The position numbers were made by a program, and so were the translations under genes. Source: Bacteroidota bacterium (GTDB lineage: Bacteria; Bacteroidota; Bacteroidia; Bacteroidales; F082). From it: 49,635 nucleotides of DNA. Each line of letters opens with the position of its first letter. Position 1 is the stretch's first letter. The notes beneath the pieces are model-generated. The model was not told the origin of the DNA. It did no database searches and was given only the letters and a program-made list of their open reading frames with translations. Shown piece after piece: positions 25,981 through 33,422 of this stretch. The DNA lies in the NCBI GenBank assembly GCA_024279935.1, contig JAJRQZ010000048.1:1-49635 (forward strand). The letters are read 5' to 3'.

Positions 25981-28662
25981 ATGCCGATAAAAAAGCTCAA
26001 TAGTATTTTCAGGCCGCGTCGGATTGCCTTGATTGGTGTTTCCAATGATCCCAACAGTGTGGGCGGCTTTACGCTTAAGAATCTCGTAGGCGGCGGGTTT
26101 CAGGGTGTTGTGTATCCTATAAACCCTCGCCGGGAGGCAGTTATGGGAATTCCTTGTTATCCGGATGTTGAAAGTTTGCCAAAAACCCCCGATCTGGCAA
26201 TCATCATGACTGCTGCTAAAAGAGTCCCTGATCTCGTAGATCAATGCGGCAAAGCCGGAATTGCCGGCCTTATTGTTATGTCGGCAGGATTTAAGGAAGC
26301 GGGAGAAGAGGGTAAAAAACTGGAGGTCGAATTAAAAGGTATAATTCAAAAATACCCCTCTATGAGGGTTATTGGTCCAAACTGTTTGGGTATCTTAGTC
26401 CCGGGCCATAATCTCAATGCCAGCTTCGCCGATGAAATGCCAAAAAAAGGACATGTGGCATTTATCTCGCAGTCGGGAGCGCTTTGTGCATCGGTCCTTG
26501 ACTGGGCCAAGGAAGCAAAAATAGGATTTTCGTATTTTGTAAGTATCGGTAATGCCGTTGACGTCAGCTTTGGCGATTTAATAGATTATTTCGGCCAGGA
26601 CCCCAACACTAAATCAATAGTTCTGTATGTGGAAAGCCTGGCAAATGCAAGGGCATTTATGTCGGCCGCCAGGGCTTTTGCCCGAAAAAAACCGATCATA
26701 GTTTATAAATCCGGGCGCTTCCCAGAATCTGCAGCAGTAGCAGCCTCACATACCGGGGCTCTCGCTTCCGAGGATAGCGTTTACGATGCCGTGTTCAGGC
26801 GTGCAGGTATGGCAAGGGTTTATGATATTGGTGATATTTTCGATTTCACCGATCTTGTTGGAAGAAAGCGTGTTCCTAAAGGATCGGGGCTTGCGATAGT
26901 TACAAATGCTGGCGGGCCTGGAGTTATGGCAACTGATACTCTTATCTCCTTGGGCGGAAAACTGGTAAGGCTTGACGATTCAACTATTGAAAAGCTAAAC
27001 GATGTGCTTCCCGACTTTTGGTCGCACGGAAACCCCGTCGATGTACTTGGCGATGCAAAACCGGAGAGGTTCACAACCGCCACTAGAATTGTATTGGAAG
27101 ATAAAAAAGTAGATGCGGTTTTGCTGATTCTTACACCACAGGCAATGACAGATCCCACAGAAACGGCTTTGCAAATAAAAAAACTGGCCGAAAACACGTC
27201 GAAACTTATAATGGCCGCATGGCTGGGTGGATCTAAGATGCAAGAAGGCGCACGAATATTCAACGATTCCGAAATACCGGTATATGCAACTCCGGCACAG
27301 GCGATTAGGGCATTTATGACTCTTTCTGTTTATTCGAACAATCTGGAGATGCTGTTTGAAACCCCAAAAGAAGTTCCTGTTGAGTTTAGCTATGATCGCA
27401 ACAAGCTTAGGAAGAAATTTGAAGCGCAAATATTTTCAAAAACCAAACTTGTTTCCGAAGATGATTCAAAACGGATAATCAATGAGTACGGCATTCAAAC
27501 AACACACCCTGAACTTGCAACTTCCGAAGACCAGGCTGTAGCAATAGCCAACGAAAAGGGCTATCCGGTCGTCCTCAAGATTCAGTCGCCCGATATCTTC
27601 CATAAAACGGAGGTTGGAGGTGTGTCGTTGAATATTAAAAACGATGATGTGCTGAGGGCATCGTTCAGGAATATGCTTGAAACGGTAAAACGAAACCGGC
27701 CCGAAGCCAAAATTGATGGCATCACCGTTCAAATAATGGTCGATACCGAGCAAGGTGTGGAATTAATATTGGGGATTAAAAAAGACAAGCTTTTTGGAAC
27801 TATCATGCTTGCCGGGATGGGTGGCACCAAAGCAGAATTGTTTCAGGATAAAAGATTGGAGTTCCCTCCCTTGAACGAGCAACTAGCAAGACAGATGATA
27901 GAGTCCTTGAAGATTTACCCGCTGCTGGAAGGTTATAGAGGGAGTAAGAAACTAAATATCGATAAGCTTATTGAAGTTATTATAAGGCTTTCATACTTGG
28001 CCGCAGACTATCCTGAGATAGAGGAGCTTGACATTAATCCTGTGATTGTTACCCCAGATGATGTGATTGCACTGGATGCCAGGATCGTAATCGACAAAAA
28101 TATTGTTGGTAGTGAGAACACTGATTATTCGCATTTGGTTCTCCGTCCTTATCCCGAAAGGCTTATAAGGAAGGCAAAACTTAAGGATGGCACAAGAATC
28201 ACATTGCGCCCAATAAAGCCTGAAGACGAACAAATGTGGCTTGAGATGTTGGGCTCTTGTTCCAAAGAATCTATTTATCACAGGTTTAGGTATGATTTCT
28301 ATTTCAATTCGCATGAGGTCGCAACACAGTTCTGCTTTATCGACTACGACCGCGAGATGGGAATAGTTGCGGAAATTGATTTTGAAGGGCGTAAGCGATT
28401 GATAGGTGTTGGGCGTTTGATCGGCGATCCTGACCTTGAAACTGCGGAATATGCCGTCCTAGTTACCGATGAGTGGCAGAAAAAAGAGCTCGGGCAGATT
28501 TTGACGTCCTATTGCGTCGAAATCGCAAAATATGCAGGTATTAAACGCGTGGCTGCTGAAACCACAAAAGATAATAAAGGAATGATCACGGTTTTTAGAA
28601 AGGTGGGCTTTAAAGTTCATTTTAACGAAGACACTACTGTGAGCGTGGTGATGGATTTGTGA
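25981..28662 (+). CDS. ADP-forming acyl-CoA synthetase fused to GNAT acetyltransferase (Pat-like)
   Basis: This 893-residue protein has a CoA-binding Rossmann domain (1-135; ALIGVSNDPNSVGG), succinyl-CoA-ligase-like domains (about 150-460), an ATP-grasp domain (about 475-700) and a C-terminal GNAT domain (about 730-893). This is the layout of protein acetyltransferases Pat/PatZ. Unlike enteric Pat, it keeps the His of the nucleoside-diphosphate-forming synthetases in ASHTGALAS (His257) and the ATP-grasp His in IFHKTEVGGV (His541). It may therefore both form acyl-CoA (or run in reverse to make ATP) and acetylate lysines. The GNAT CoA loop (WQKKELGQIL) is somewhat divergent. The sirtuin gene follows after 85 bp. 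Acs, a known Pat target elsewhere, lies upstream. Confidence 0.9.
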   Translation: MPIKKLNSIFRPRRIALIGVSNDPNSVGGFTLKNLVGGGFQGVVYPINPRREAVMGIPCYPDVESLPKTPDLAIIMTAAKRVPDLVDQCGKAGIAGLIVMSAGFKEAGEEGKKLEVELKGIIQKYPSMRVIGPNCLGILVPGHNLNASFADEMPKKGHVAFISQSGALCASVLDWAKEAKIGFSYFVSIGNAVDVSFGDLIDYFGQDPNTKSIVLYVESLANARAFMSAARAFARKKPIIVYKSGRFPESAAVAASHTGALASEDSVYDAVFRRAGMARVYDIGDIFDFTDLVGRKRVPKGSGLAIVTNAGGPGVMATDTLISLGGKLVRLDDSTIEKLNDVLPDFWSHGNPVDVLGDAKPERFTTATRIVLEDKKVDAVLLILTPQAMTDPTETALQIKKLAENTSKLIMAAWLGGSKMQEGARIFNDSEIPVYATPAQAIRAFMTLSVYSNNLEMLFETPKEVPVEFSYDRNKLRKKFEAQIFSKTKLVSEDDSKRIINEYGIQTTHPELATSEDQAVAIANEKGYPVVLKIQSPDIFHKTEVGGVSLNIKNDDVLRASFRNMLETVKRNRPEAKIDGITVQIMVDTEQGVELILGIKKDKLFGTIMLAGMGGTKAELFQDKRLEFPPLNEQLARQMIESLKIYPLLEGYRGSKKLNIDKLIEVIIRLSYLAADYPEIEELDINPVIVTPDDVIALDARIVIDKNIVGSENTDYSHLVLRPYPERLIRKAKLKDGTRITLRPIKPEDEQMWLEMLGSCSKESIYHRFRYDFYFNSHEVATQFCFIDYDREMGIVAEIDFEGRKRLIGVGRLIGDPDLETAEYAVLVTDEWQKKELGQILTSYCVEIAKYAGIKRVAAETTKDNKGMITVFRKVGFKVHFNEDTTVSVVMDL

Positions 28663-28747
28663 TGCCGGTTGATGGTTGATGAATACAACGGAAGCGAATA
28701 TGTAGTTTTTGCCATGAAACAATGTAAGCATGAAACATTGAAAAAAT

Positions 28748-29494
28748 TTGGGGATTGATAAAAAAATAAAAGAAGTAGCAAAACTGATCCGCAAGGCCAG
28801 ATATGGAGTTGTTTTCACGGGTGCGGGAATTTCTGTTGCCAGTGGCCTTAGGCCTTTCCGCGGAGAGAATGGATTGTGGAACGATGTTAACCCCAACTTT
28901 TTTGAGATTGATTTCTTTCGTAAAAAACCTTATCAGTCATGGAAAATCATCAAAGATGTATTTTATGACAAGATAAAGGAGGTTAAGCCCAATATTGCCC
29001 ATGAAGTGCTTGCTGCGATGGCTGAAAGGGGTTTCGTAGAATCAGTTATAACCCAAAATATCGACGGGCTGCACCAAATGGCGGGAAGCAAATTTGTTTA
29101 CGAGCTGCACGGCAGTTGCCGGCAATTGGTATGTACGGAATGCATGAGCGAATACGACCTTGGTTTTGCCGATTTAAATTTCTTGCCGCCTACTTGCTAT
29201 GTCTGTAAGGGAATTTTAAAACCCGATATGGTTTTTTTCAATGAGCCTATCCCGCATTTTGCCAGGAAACGATCTTTCGAGGAAGCGGAAAAGTCAGACT
29301 TATTTATCATAATCGGAGCCAATGCCGAAGTTTATCCGGCAAACTCCATTCCTGTTGCGGCCAAGGAGCATGGTGCAAAAATCATAGAAATAAATATTGA
29401 GGAATCCCATTTTACACACGAAATCACAGATGTTTTCCTGCAAGGGAAAGCTAGTGAGATCATGGAGGAAATTGGCAAATTACTTTATGTGTAA
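28748..29494 (+). CDS. cobB: NAD-dependent protein deacylase (sirtuin, Sir2/CobB)
   Basis: This 248-residue sirtuin removes acyl groups from lysines using NAD+. It shows GAGISVASGLRPFRG (25-39), TQNIDGLH (102-109), catalytic His121 in LHGS, a Cys4 zinc site (129, 132, 150, 153), and the NAD-binding GANAEVYPAN. At the position of the SIRT5/CobB YxxR desuccinylase motif it has Y73-DK-I76, so the Arg is missing and a short-chain deacetylase is more likely. The only plausible start is TTG 28748: an in-frame TGA lies at 28739 and no upstream ATG exists. It follows the Pat-like gene by 85 bp, pairing writer and eraser of lysine acetylation. Confidence 0.94.
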   Translation: MGIDKKIKEVAKLIRKARYGVVFTGAGISVASGLRPFRGENGLWNDVNPNFFEIDFFRKKPYQSWKIIKDVFYDKIKEVKPNIAHEVLAAMAERGFVESVITQNIDGLHQMAGSKFVYELHGSCRQLVCTECMSEYDLGFADLNFLPPTCYVCKGILKPDMVFFNEPIPHFARKRSFEEAEKSDLFIIIGANAEVYPANSIPVAAKEHGAKIIEINIEESHFTHEITDVFLQGKASEIMEEIGKLLYV

Positions 29495-29498
29495 ATCA

Positions 29499-29528
29499 TT
29501 TGTTAATTAATAAACAAAACTATCTTTG
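29499..29528 (+). promoter_or_regulatory. Bacteroidota-type promoter for hbd-ackA
   Basis: TTTG at 29499-29502 and TATCTTTG at 29521-29528 are separated by 18 bp, a good match to the TTTG / TAnnTTTG (-33/-7) promoter of this phylum. The start of transcription would be near 29535, giving a 5' leader of about 60 bases. Confidence 0.65.
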
Positions 29529-29594
29529 CAAGAAATTAACCAGAGCTTGTTTTCATTTCTGGTTTTATGACATTATAATTATAAAATATTAAAT

Positions 29595-30551
29595 ATGAAT
29601 CAGTTATCGGAGTTTGGCCTTGGAAATGCCTTGCAATCGAAAAGCAGCATACATTGTGTAGGCATTGTAGGGTGTGGTTCGGTAGGTCAGGAATTAACAC
29701 TTTTGGTCGCAAAATCGGGCATTGAAGTTATGTTCGTTGATATTTCTGAAGAAAGGGTTGCGGCAATAATGATTGATCTTGGCAAAGAGCTCGACGATGA
29801 AATTCATCACTGGGGAATGACAGGCTCGGAAAAAAGACTTGTTTTGTCGAGGATCAAAGGCAGTGCCGATTATGCCAGTTTAAAAGATTGCGATATCGTT
29901 ATAGAGGCAATAAGTTCGCGCAAAAGAGGAACCATGCTCGAGGTTCGCCAGGAGTTGTTCAGAAAAATAGAATCGGTAATCAAGGATGATGCGGTAATTT
30001 CATCGCAGTTATCAACTTTAATGATATCGGATCTCGCATCGGCACTTAAAAGGCCCGAAAGAGCAATTGGCCTTCATTTTATCGATCCCATCTCTAAAAC
30101 TAATATCGTCGAGGTCGGAAAAGGACATAATTCTTCTGAGGAGGCTTTCAAACAGATTTCCCGACTGTGCAGGATGTTAAAACGCAAAGTTGTGGCTGTT
30201 AACGAATCGCCGGGGAACATCAGTACAAGGATGATTATCCCGTTTATCAACGACGCATGCGAACTCCTTTCCGAAGGCGTAGCAAGTATCGAGGATATCG
30301 ATGCCACTATGAAAGAAGCTTCAGGCCATCATATCGGCCCCTTTGAGCTTGCCGACAGAATTGGTCTCGACAAGGTCTTGAAATACATGGAAAACCTATA
30401 CTCCGAATTTGGGGAGAGAAAATATAAAGCATCCCCAATCATCAAAAAACTTGTTCGTGCCGCTTATCTTGGCAGGGCAACGGGAAAAGGTTTTTATAAA
30501 TATGAAAATGGTAAAGTTGTTGGAAACACTGTCCGCTTTGTTATCGACTAA
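29595..30551 (+). CDS. 3-hydroxyacyl-CoA dehydrogenase family protein
   Basis: This 318-residue NAD-dependent dehydrogenase is of the 3-hydroxybutyryl-CoA type. A Rossmann domain (GCGSVG at 26-31) is followed by the 3HCDH C-terminal helical domain (about 205-310; GRATGKGFYKY end). Of the usual catalytic set, Ser140, His161 (GLHFIDP in place of HFFNP) and Glu173 are present. The Asn of PGFxxNR is Thr211 here (PGNISTR), so activity or substrate may differ. It sits 30 bp before ackA behind a good promoter. A role in fatty-acid or butyryl-CoA metabolism is inferred. Confidence 0.85.
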   Translation: MNQLSEFGLGNALQSKSSIHCVGIVGCGSVGQELTLLVAKSGIEVMFVDISEERVAAIMIDLGKELDDEIHHWGMTGSEKRLVLSRIKGSADYASLKDCDIVIEAISSRKRGTMLEVRQELFRKIESVIKDDAVISSQLSTLMISDLASALKRPERAIGLHFIDPISKTNIVEVGKGHNSSEEAFKQISRLCRMLKRKVVAVNESPGNISTRMIIPFINDACELLSEGVASIEDIDATMKEASGHHIGPFELADRIGLDKVLKYMENLYSEFGERKYKASPIIKKLVRAAYLGRATGKGFYKYENGKVVGNTVRFVID

Positions 30552-30581
30552 ATGCCTGAAAATCATTAAAGAAATTTAGAA

Positions 30582-31775
30582 ATGAATATAATTGTTTTAA
30601 ACTGCGGCAGCTCGTCGATAAAATACCAGCTTTTCGATATGCCAACTCAAAGCGTTATTGCCAAAGGTATTGTTGAAAAAATAGGTTTGAAAGGCAGTTT
30701 TATAAAATACGCCAAAGGCGATGGTGAAGCTATTAAGCTTGAAGGCGAAATATTGGACCATCAGCAAGGTATTGAATACTTGCTTGGAATTATTACTTCC
30801 GAAAAACATGGCTGTATAGATAAGATCGAGGAAATTGATGCCGTTGGGCATAGGGTTGTTCATGGCGCCGAAGAGTTTAGCGGTTCCGTGTTGATCACCA
30901 AGGAAGTAATAGATGCCCTGGAAAAATCGAGCGAACTGGCCCCGCTCCACAACCCTCCTAATTTAAAAGGTATTTATGCAATGCAGACATTGTTGCCCGA
31001 GGTAAAACAGGTTGGGGTTTTCGATACTGCTTTCCACCAGACAATGCCCGAGCATGTTTTTCTTTATGCTATTCCTTATGTTTTATACGATCGTTATAAA
31101 ATCCGCCGTTATGGATTCCATGGCACAAGCCATAAGTTTGTTTCTGCCCGTGCTTGCGAGATTCTGGGAGTTGATTACAACACTCAAAAAATCATTACCT
31201 GCCACCTTGGTAACGGATCCTCGGTAGCCGCCATAAAAAATGGGGAATCCTACGATACTTCAATGGGCATGACCCCTACGGAAGGATTGATGATGGGAAC
31301 CCGTTCGGGCGACATCGATCCGGGCGCATTGTTGTATATTGCCGATAAAGAAGAAATCAGCATTAAATATACCAATACCTTATTGAATAAATTTTCAGGT
31401 TTAATGGGCATCTCCGGTGTTTCGTCGGATATGCGCGAGATCGAGGATGCAGCCAACGAAAATAATCACAGGGCTCAACTGGCTTTGGAAATGTTTGCAT
31501 ATAGGGTAAAGAAATATATCGGAAGCTATGCCGCTGCGTTGGGTGGTGTCGATGCCATTGTGCTTACCGGCGGGATTGGTGAGAACGATACTGAAACCCG
31601 CAAGAGGATTCTGAATGGTTTGGGGTTTTTAGGGTTTGAGCTGGATACAGATAAACTTGATGCAAGGGGCAAGGAAACCATACTTAGTACTCCTGAGTCT
31701 AAAGTAAAGGTGATCGTTGTTCCTACTGATGAGGAACTTATGATTGCTAAGGACACTTTTGGTTTAGTTGGGTAG
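30582..31775 (+). CDS. ackA: Acetate kinase
   Basis: This 397-residue enzyme interconverts acetate + ATP and acetyl phosphate. It is full length with ASKHA motifs: NCGSSSIKYQLF at the start, GHRVVHGAE, VFDTAFHQTMP, YGFHGTSHKFV, CHLGNGSSVAAI, MGTRSGDIDPG and VLTGGIGEND. No pta gene accompanies it; instead it follows a 3-hydroxyacyl-CoA dehydrogenase by 30 bp. It could supply or consume acetyl phosphate alongside Acs and the ADP-forming synthetase. The stop codon is 4 bp before the 100-bp repeat array. Confidence 0.96.
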   Translation: MNIIVLNCGSSSIKYQLFDMPTQSVIAKGIVEKIGLKGSFIKYAKGDGEAIKLEGEILDHQQGIEYLLGIITSEKHGCIDKIEEIDAVGHRVVHGAEEFSGSVLITKEVIDALEKSSELAPLHNPPNLKGIYAMQTLLPEVKQVGVFDTAFHQTMPEHVFLYAIPYVLYDRYKIRRYGFHGTSHKFVSARACEILGVDYNTQKIITCHLGNGSSVAAIKNGESYDTSMGMTPTEGLMMGTRSGDIDPGALLYIADKEEISIKYTNTLLNKFSGLMGISGVSSDMREIEDAANENNHRAQLALEMFAYRVKKYIGSYAAALGGVDAIVLTGGIGENDTETRKRILNGLGFLGFELDTDKLDARGKETILSTPESKVKVIVVPTDEELMIAKDTFGLVG

Positions 31776-31779
31776 TTGT

Positions 31780-32164
31780 CTCATGCAAAGGCGCGAAGGC
31801 GCAAAGGTTTTTTTTTCTTTTTTCCTTCCTGTTTCGTGGCGGCCGCTGCGTCGTTGCGAGAGTCTTTTTTCTTTCTGTTGCTCACGCGAAGGCGCGAAGG
31901 CGCAAAGGGTTTTTTCTTTTTTCTCTTTCCTGTTTCGTGGCGGCCGCTGCGTCGTTGCGAGAGTCTTTTTCTTTTTGTTGCTCACGCGAAGGCGCGAAGG
32001 CGCAAAGGGTTTTTTCTTTTTTCTCTTTCCTGTTTCGTGGCGGCCGCTGCGTCGTTGCGAGAGTCTTTTTCTTTTTGTTGCTCACGCGAAGGCGCGAAGG
32101 CGCAAAGGTTTTTTTTTCTTTTTTCCTTCCTGTTTCGTGGCGGCCGCTGCGTCGTTGCGAGAGA
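31780..32164. repeat. Tandem array of ~100-bp palindromic units (3.8 copies)
   Basis: Units start at 31780, 31881, 31981 and 32081 with period 100-101. Each opens CTCACGCGAAGGCGCGAAGG (CTCATGCAAAGG in the first), has a T/C-rich middle, and closes with a NotI-like GCGGCCGC and GTCGTTGCGAGAG. The two ends are imperfect inverted repeats (CTCnnGCAAnGnCGC). The opening arm is built of 8-bp units (CTTTGCGC/CTTCGCGC on the minus strand). ORFs called across it are artefacts of period 100. It directly adjoins the 3' end of the GxxExxY gene. Confidence 0.9.
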
Positions 32165-32170
32165 TAAAAC

Positions 32171-32548
32171 TTATAACCCATTAACAATCCGTCTGATACC
32201 ATCTCGTAAATAAGTTACATTAAAGTTTATCAATAAACCAAGTTTTAAATCCGTGAGTTTCAGGTAGGTGAGCAGTTGTTTGAAATGAACAGGCATGACA
32301 GTTTCAACTGACTTCAATTCAATGATTACCTTGTTTGCAACAATGATGTCTGCCCTGAAACCATGGAAAATATTTATTGAATCATAAACAATTGGAACTG
32401 TAACCTGAGTTTTATGGGGGATATTGGATTTGGTTAGTTCATGTGAAAGAATTTGTTCGTAAACGGATTCGAGTAATCCCGGGCCAAGTGATTTGTGTAT
32501 CTTGAAGGCTTTGTCAAGGATTATTTTTGCATATTCATTTTCAGTCAT
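32171..32548 (-). CDS. GxxExxY family protein (PD-(D/E)XK nuclease-like)
   Basis: This 125-residue protein carries the family signature Gly24-x-x-Glu27-x-x-Tyr30 in LGPGLLESVYE. A nuclease-like core follows with Asp67 (RADIIV) and Glu77-x-Lys79 (VIIELKS), then QLLTYLK, which matches the PD-(D/E)XK superfamily. The biochemical role of this family is not established as far as I know. The gene is intact, on the minus strand, with repeat units of the same type and orientation on both sides (31780-32164 and 32584-32733), and is wedged between convergent ackA and ssb. That layout suggests the gene and its repeats move or persist as one element. Confidence 0.9.
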   Translation of the reverse strand: MTENEYAKIILDKAFKIHKSLGPGLLESVYEQILSHELTKSNIPHKTQVTVPIVYDSINIFHGFRADIIVANKVIIELKSVETVMPVHFKQLLTYLKLTDLKLGLLINFNVTYLRDGIRRIVNGL

Positions 32549-32583
32549 CTTGATGGTTTTTTTTATGCGGTTTGTTCAAGTAC

Positions 32584-32733
32584 CTCATGCGTAGGCGCGA
32601 AGGCGCAAAGAGTTTTTCTCATTTCGTTGCGGCCGTTGCGTCGTTGCGAGAGTCTTTTTTCTTTCTGTTGCTCACGCAAAGGCGCGAAGGCACAAAGAGT
32701 TTTATCTTGTACCATTGCGTCTTCACGTCGTTG
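32584..32733. repeat. Two degenerate copies of the GxxExxY-flanking repeat
   Basis: Copies start at 32584 (CTCATGCGTAGGCGCGAAGG) and 32671 (CTCACGCAAAGGCGCGAAGG), period 87, with closing arm GTCGTTGCGAGAG in the first. Here the closing arm shows three 8-bp units (CGTTGCGG, CCGTTGCG, TCGTTGCG). The orientation is the same as in the left array. The last copy ends 13 bp from the ssb stop codon. Confidence 0.85.
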
Positions 32734-32745
32734 TATTAGGTGATA

Positions 32746-33081
32746 TTACTTCTTGTCGAGCAGATGGATCTGCGATGCTATAACCTCGGTGATATAGTGC
32801 TTTGCTCCATCTTTGCCGTCCCATTGCCTGTTGGTAAGTTTGCCCGCTATGGCTATTTGGCTTCCTTTCTTGAGAAACTTCTCAGCAACATCGGCTGTTT
32901 TCCCATAAGCGACAATGTTGTGCCATTGTGTTTCTTCAACTTTCTCACCGTTTTTGTCGCGATAGTAGTCGTTGGTTGCTAAAGTGAACGAAGCTTTTGA
33001 GTTTCCACTTTCAAGCTTTAGGGGTTTTGGATCTACTCCCAGGTGTCCGATTAATCGTACTGAATTAGTTAAATTAGTCAT
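32746..33081 (-). CDS. ssb: Single-stranded DNA-binding protein, short form
   Basis: This 111-residue OB-fold protein has the SSB patterns NSVRLIGHLGVDP, FTLATNDYY, TQWHNIVAYGKTADVAEKFLKKG and ITEVIASQIHLLDKK. It lacks the Gly/Pro-rich linker and the acidic DDDIPF-like tip that recruits partner proteins, which is seen in short Bacteroidota SSBs. It binds ssDNA in replication and repair. Its 3' end abuts the GxxExxY repeat element. A 341-bp gap separates it from lysC. Confidence 0.93.
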   Translation of the reverse strand: MTNLTNSVRLIGHLGVDPKPLKLESGNSKASFTLATNDYYRDKNGEKVEETQWHNIVAYGKTADVAEKFLKKGSQIAIAGKLTNRQWDGKDGAKHYITEVIASQIHLLDKK

Positions 33082-33178
33082 GATATTATATGTTTAATTG
33101 TTAATAAAAAAGTTCTTTATAATGTTCCCCGTATTTGGGTTATTTCTTTATAAAAACATTTAAGAACGTAAACTGATG

Positions 33179-33270
33179 CAAACATATAGCGACTAAAAAT
33201 CATAAGTCGTATAATAAACGTTTACTTCCATTTACTTTCGTTTGTAAACGGTTAAAAACGTATAATAAAC
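33179..33270 (-). promoter_or_regulatory. Candidate ssb promoter region with direct and inverted repeats
   Basis: On the minus strand TATGTTTG (33179-33186) fits a -7 box and would give a leader of about 90 bases for ssb. No TTTG at -33 is present. Just upstream two identical 12-mers CGTATAATAAAC (33208-33219, 33259-33270) flank a 7-bp inverted repeat CGTTTAC / GTAAACG (33219-33225, 33244-33250). This could be a regulator site. The remainder of the gap 33082-33422 holds no gene that I can see. Confidence 0.4.
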
Positions 33271-33422
33271 AGTGTAACAGTAGTTTAATAAAATCAAGAA
33301 TTTTGCTTTTTTCGCCATGACTTGTGAGTATTCTCGGGTTATCCCTATGAAAACGGATCAACAATAGTGAAACAACGCCTTAAACACTTCCGAATCCAAG
33401 TGTTAATACTTTGCCAAACATA

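Noticed and set aside
31780-32164. CRISPR array
   Set aside because: The whole 100-bp unit is repeated, there are no unique spacers, and no cas gene is present.
31768-32213. Several overlapping ORFs across the 100-bp repeat array on both strands
   Set aside because: They come from an array of period 100 without stops in some frames. They translate as repeated low-complexity Phe/Ser/Arg sequence and have no family likeness.
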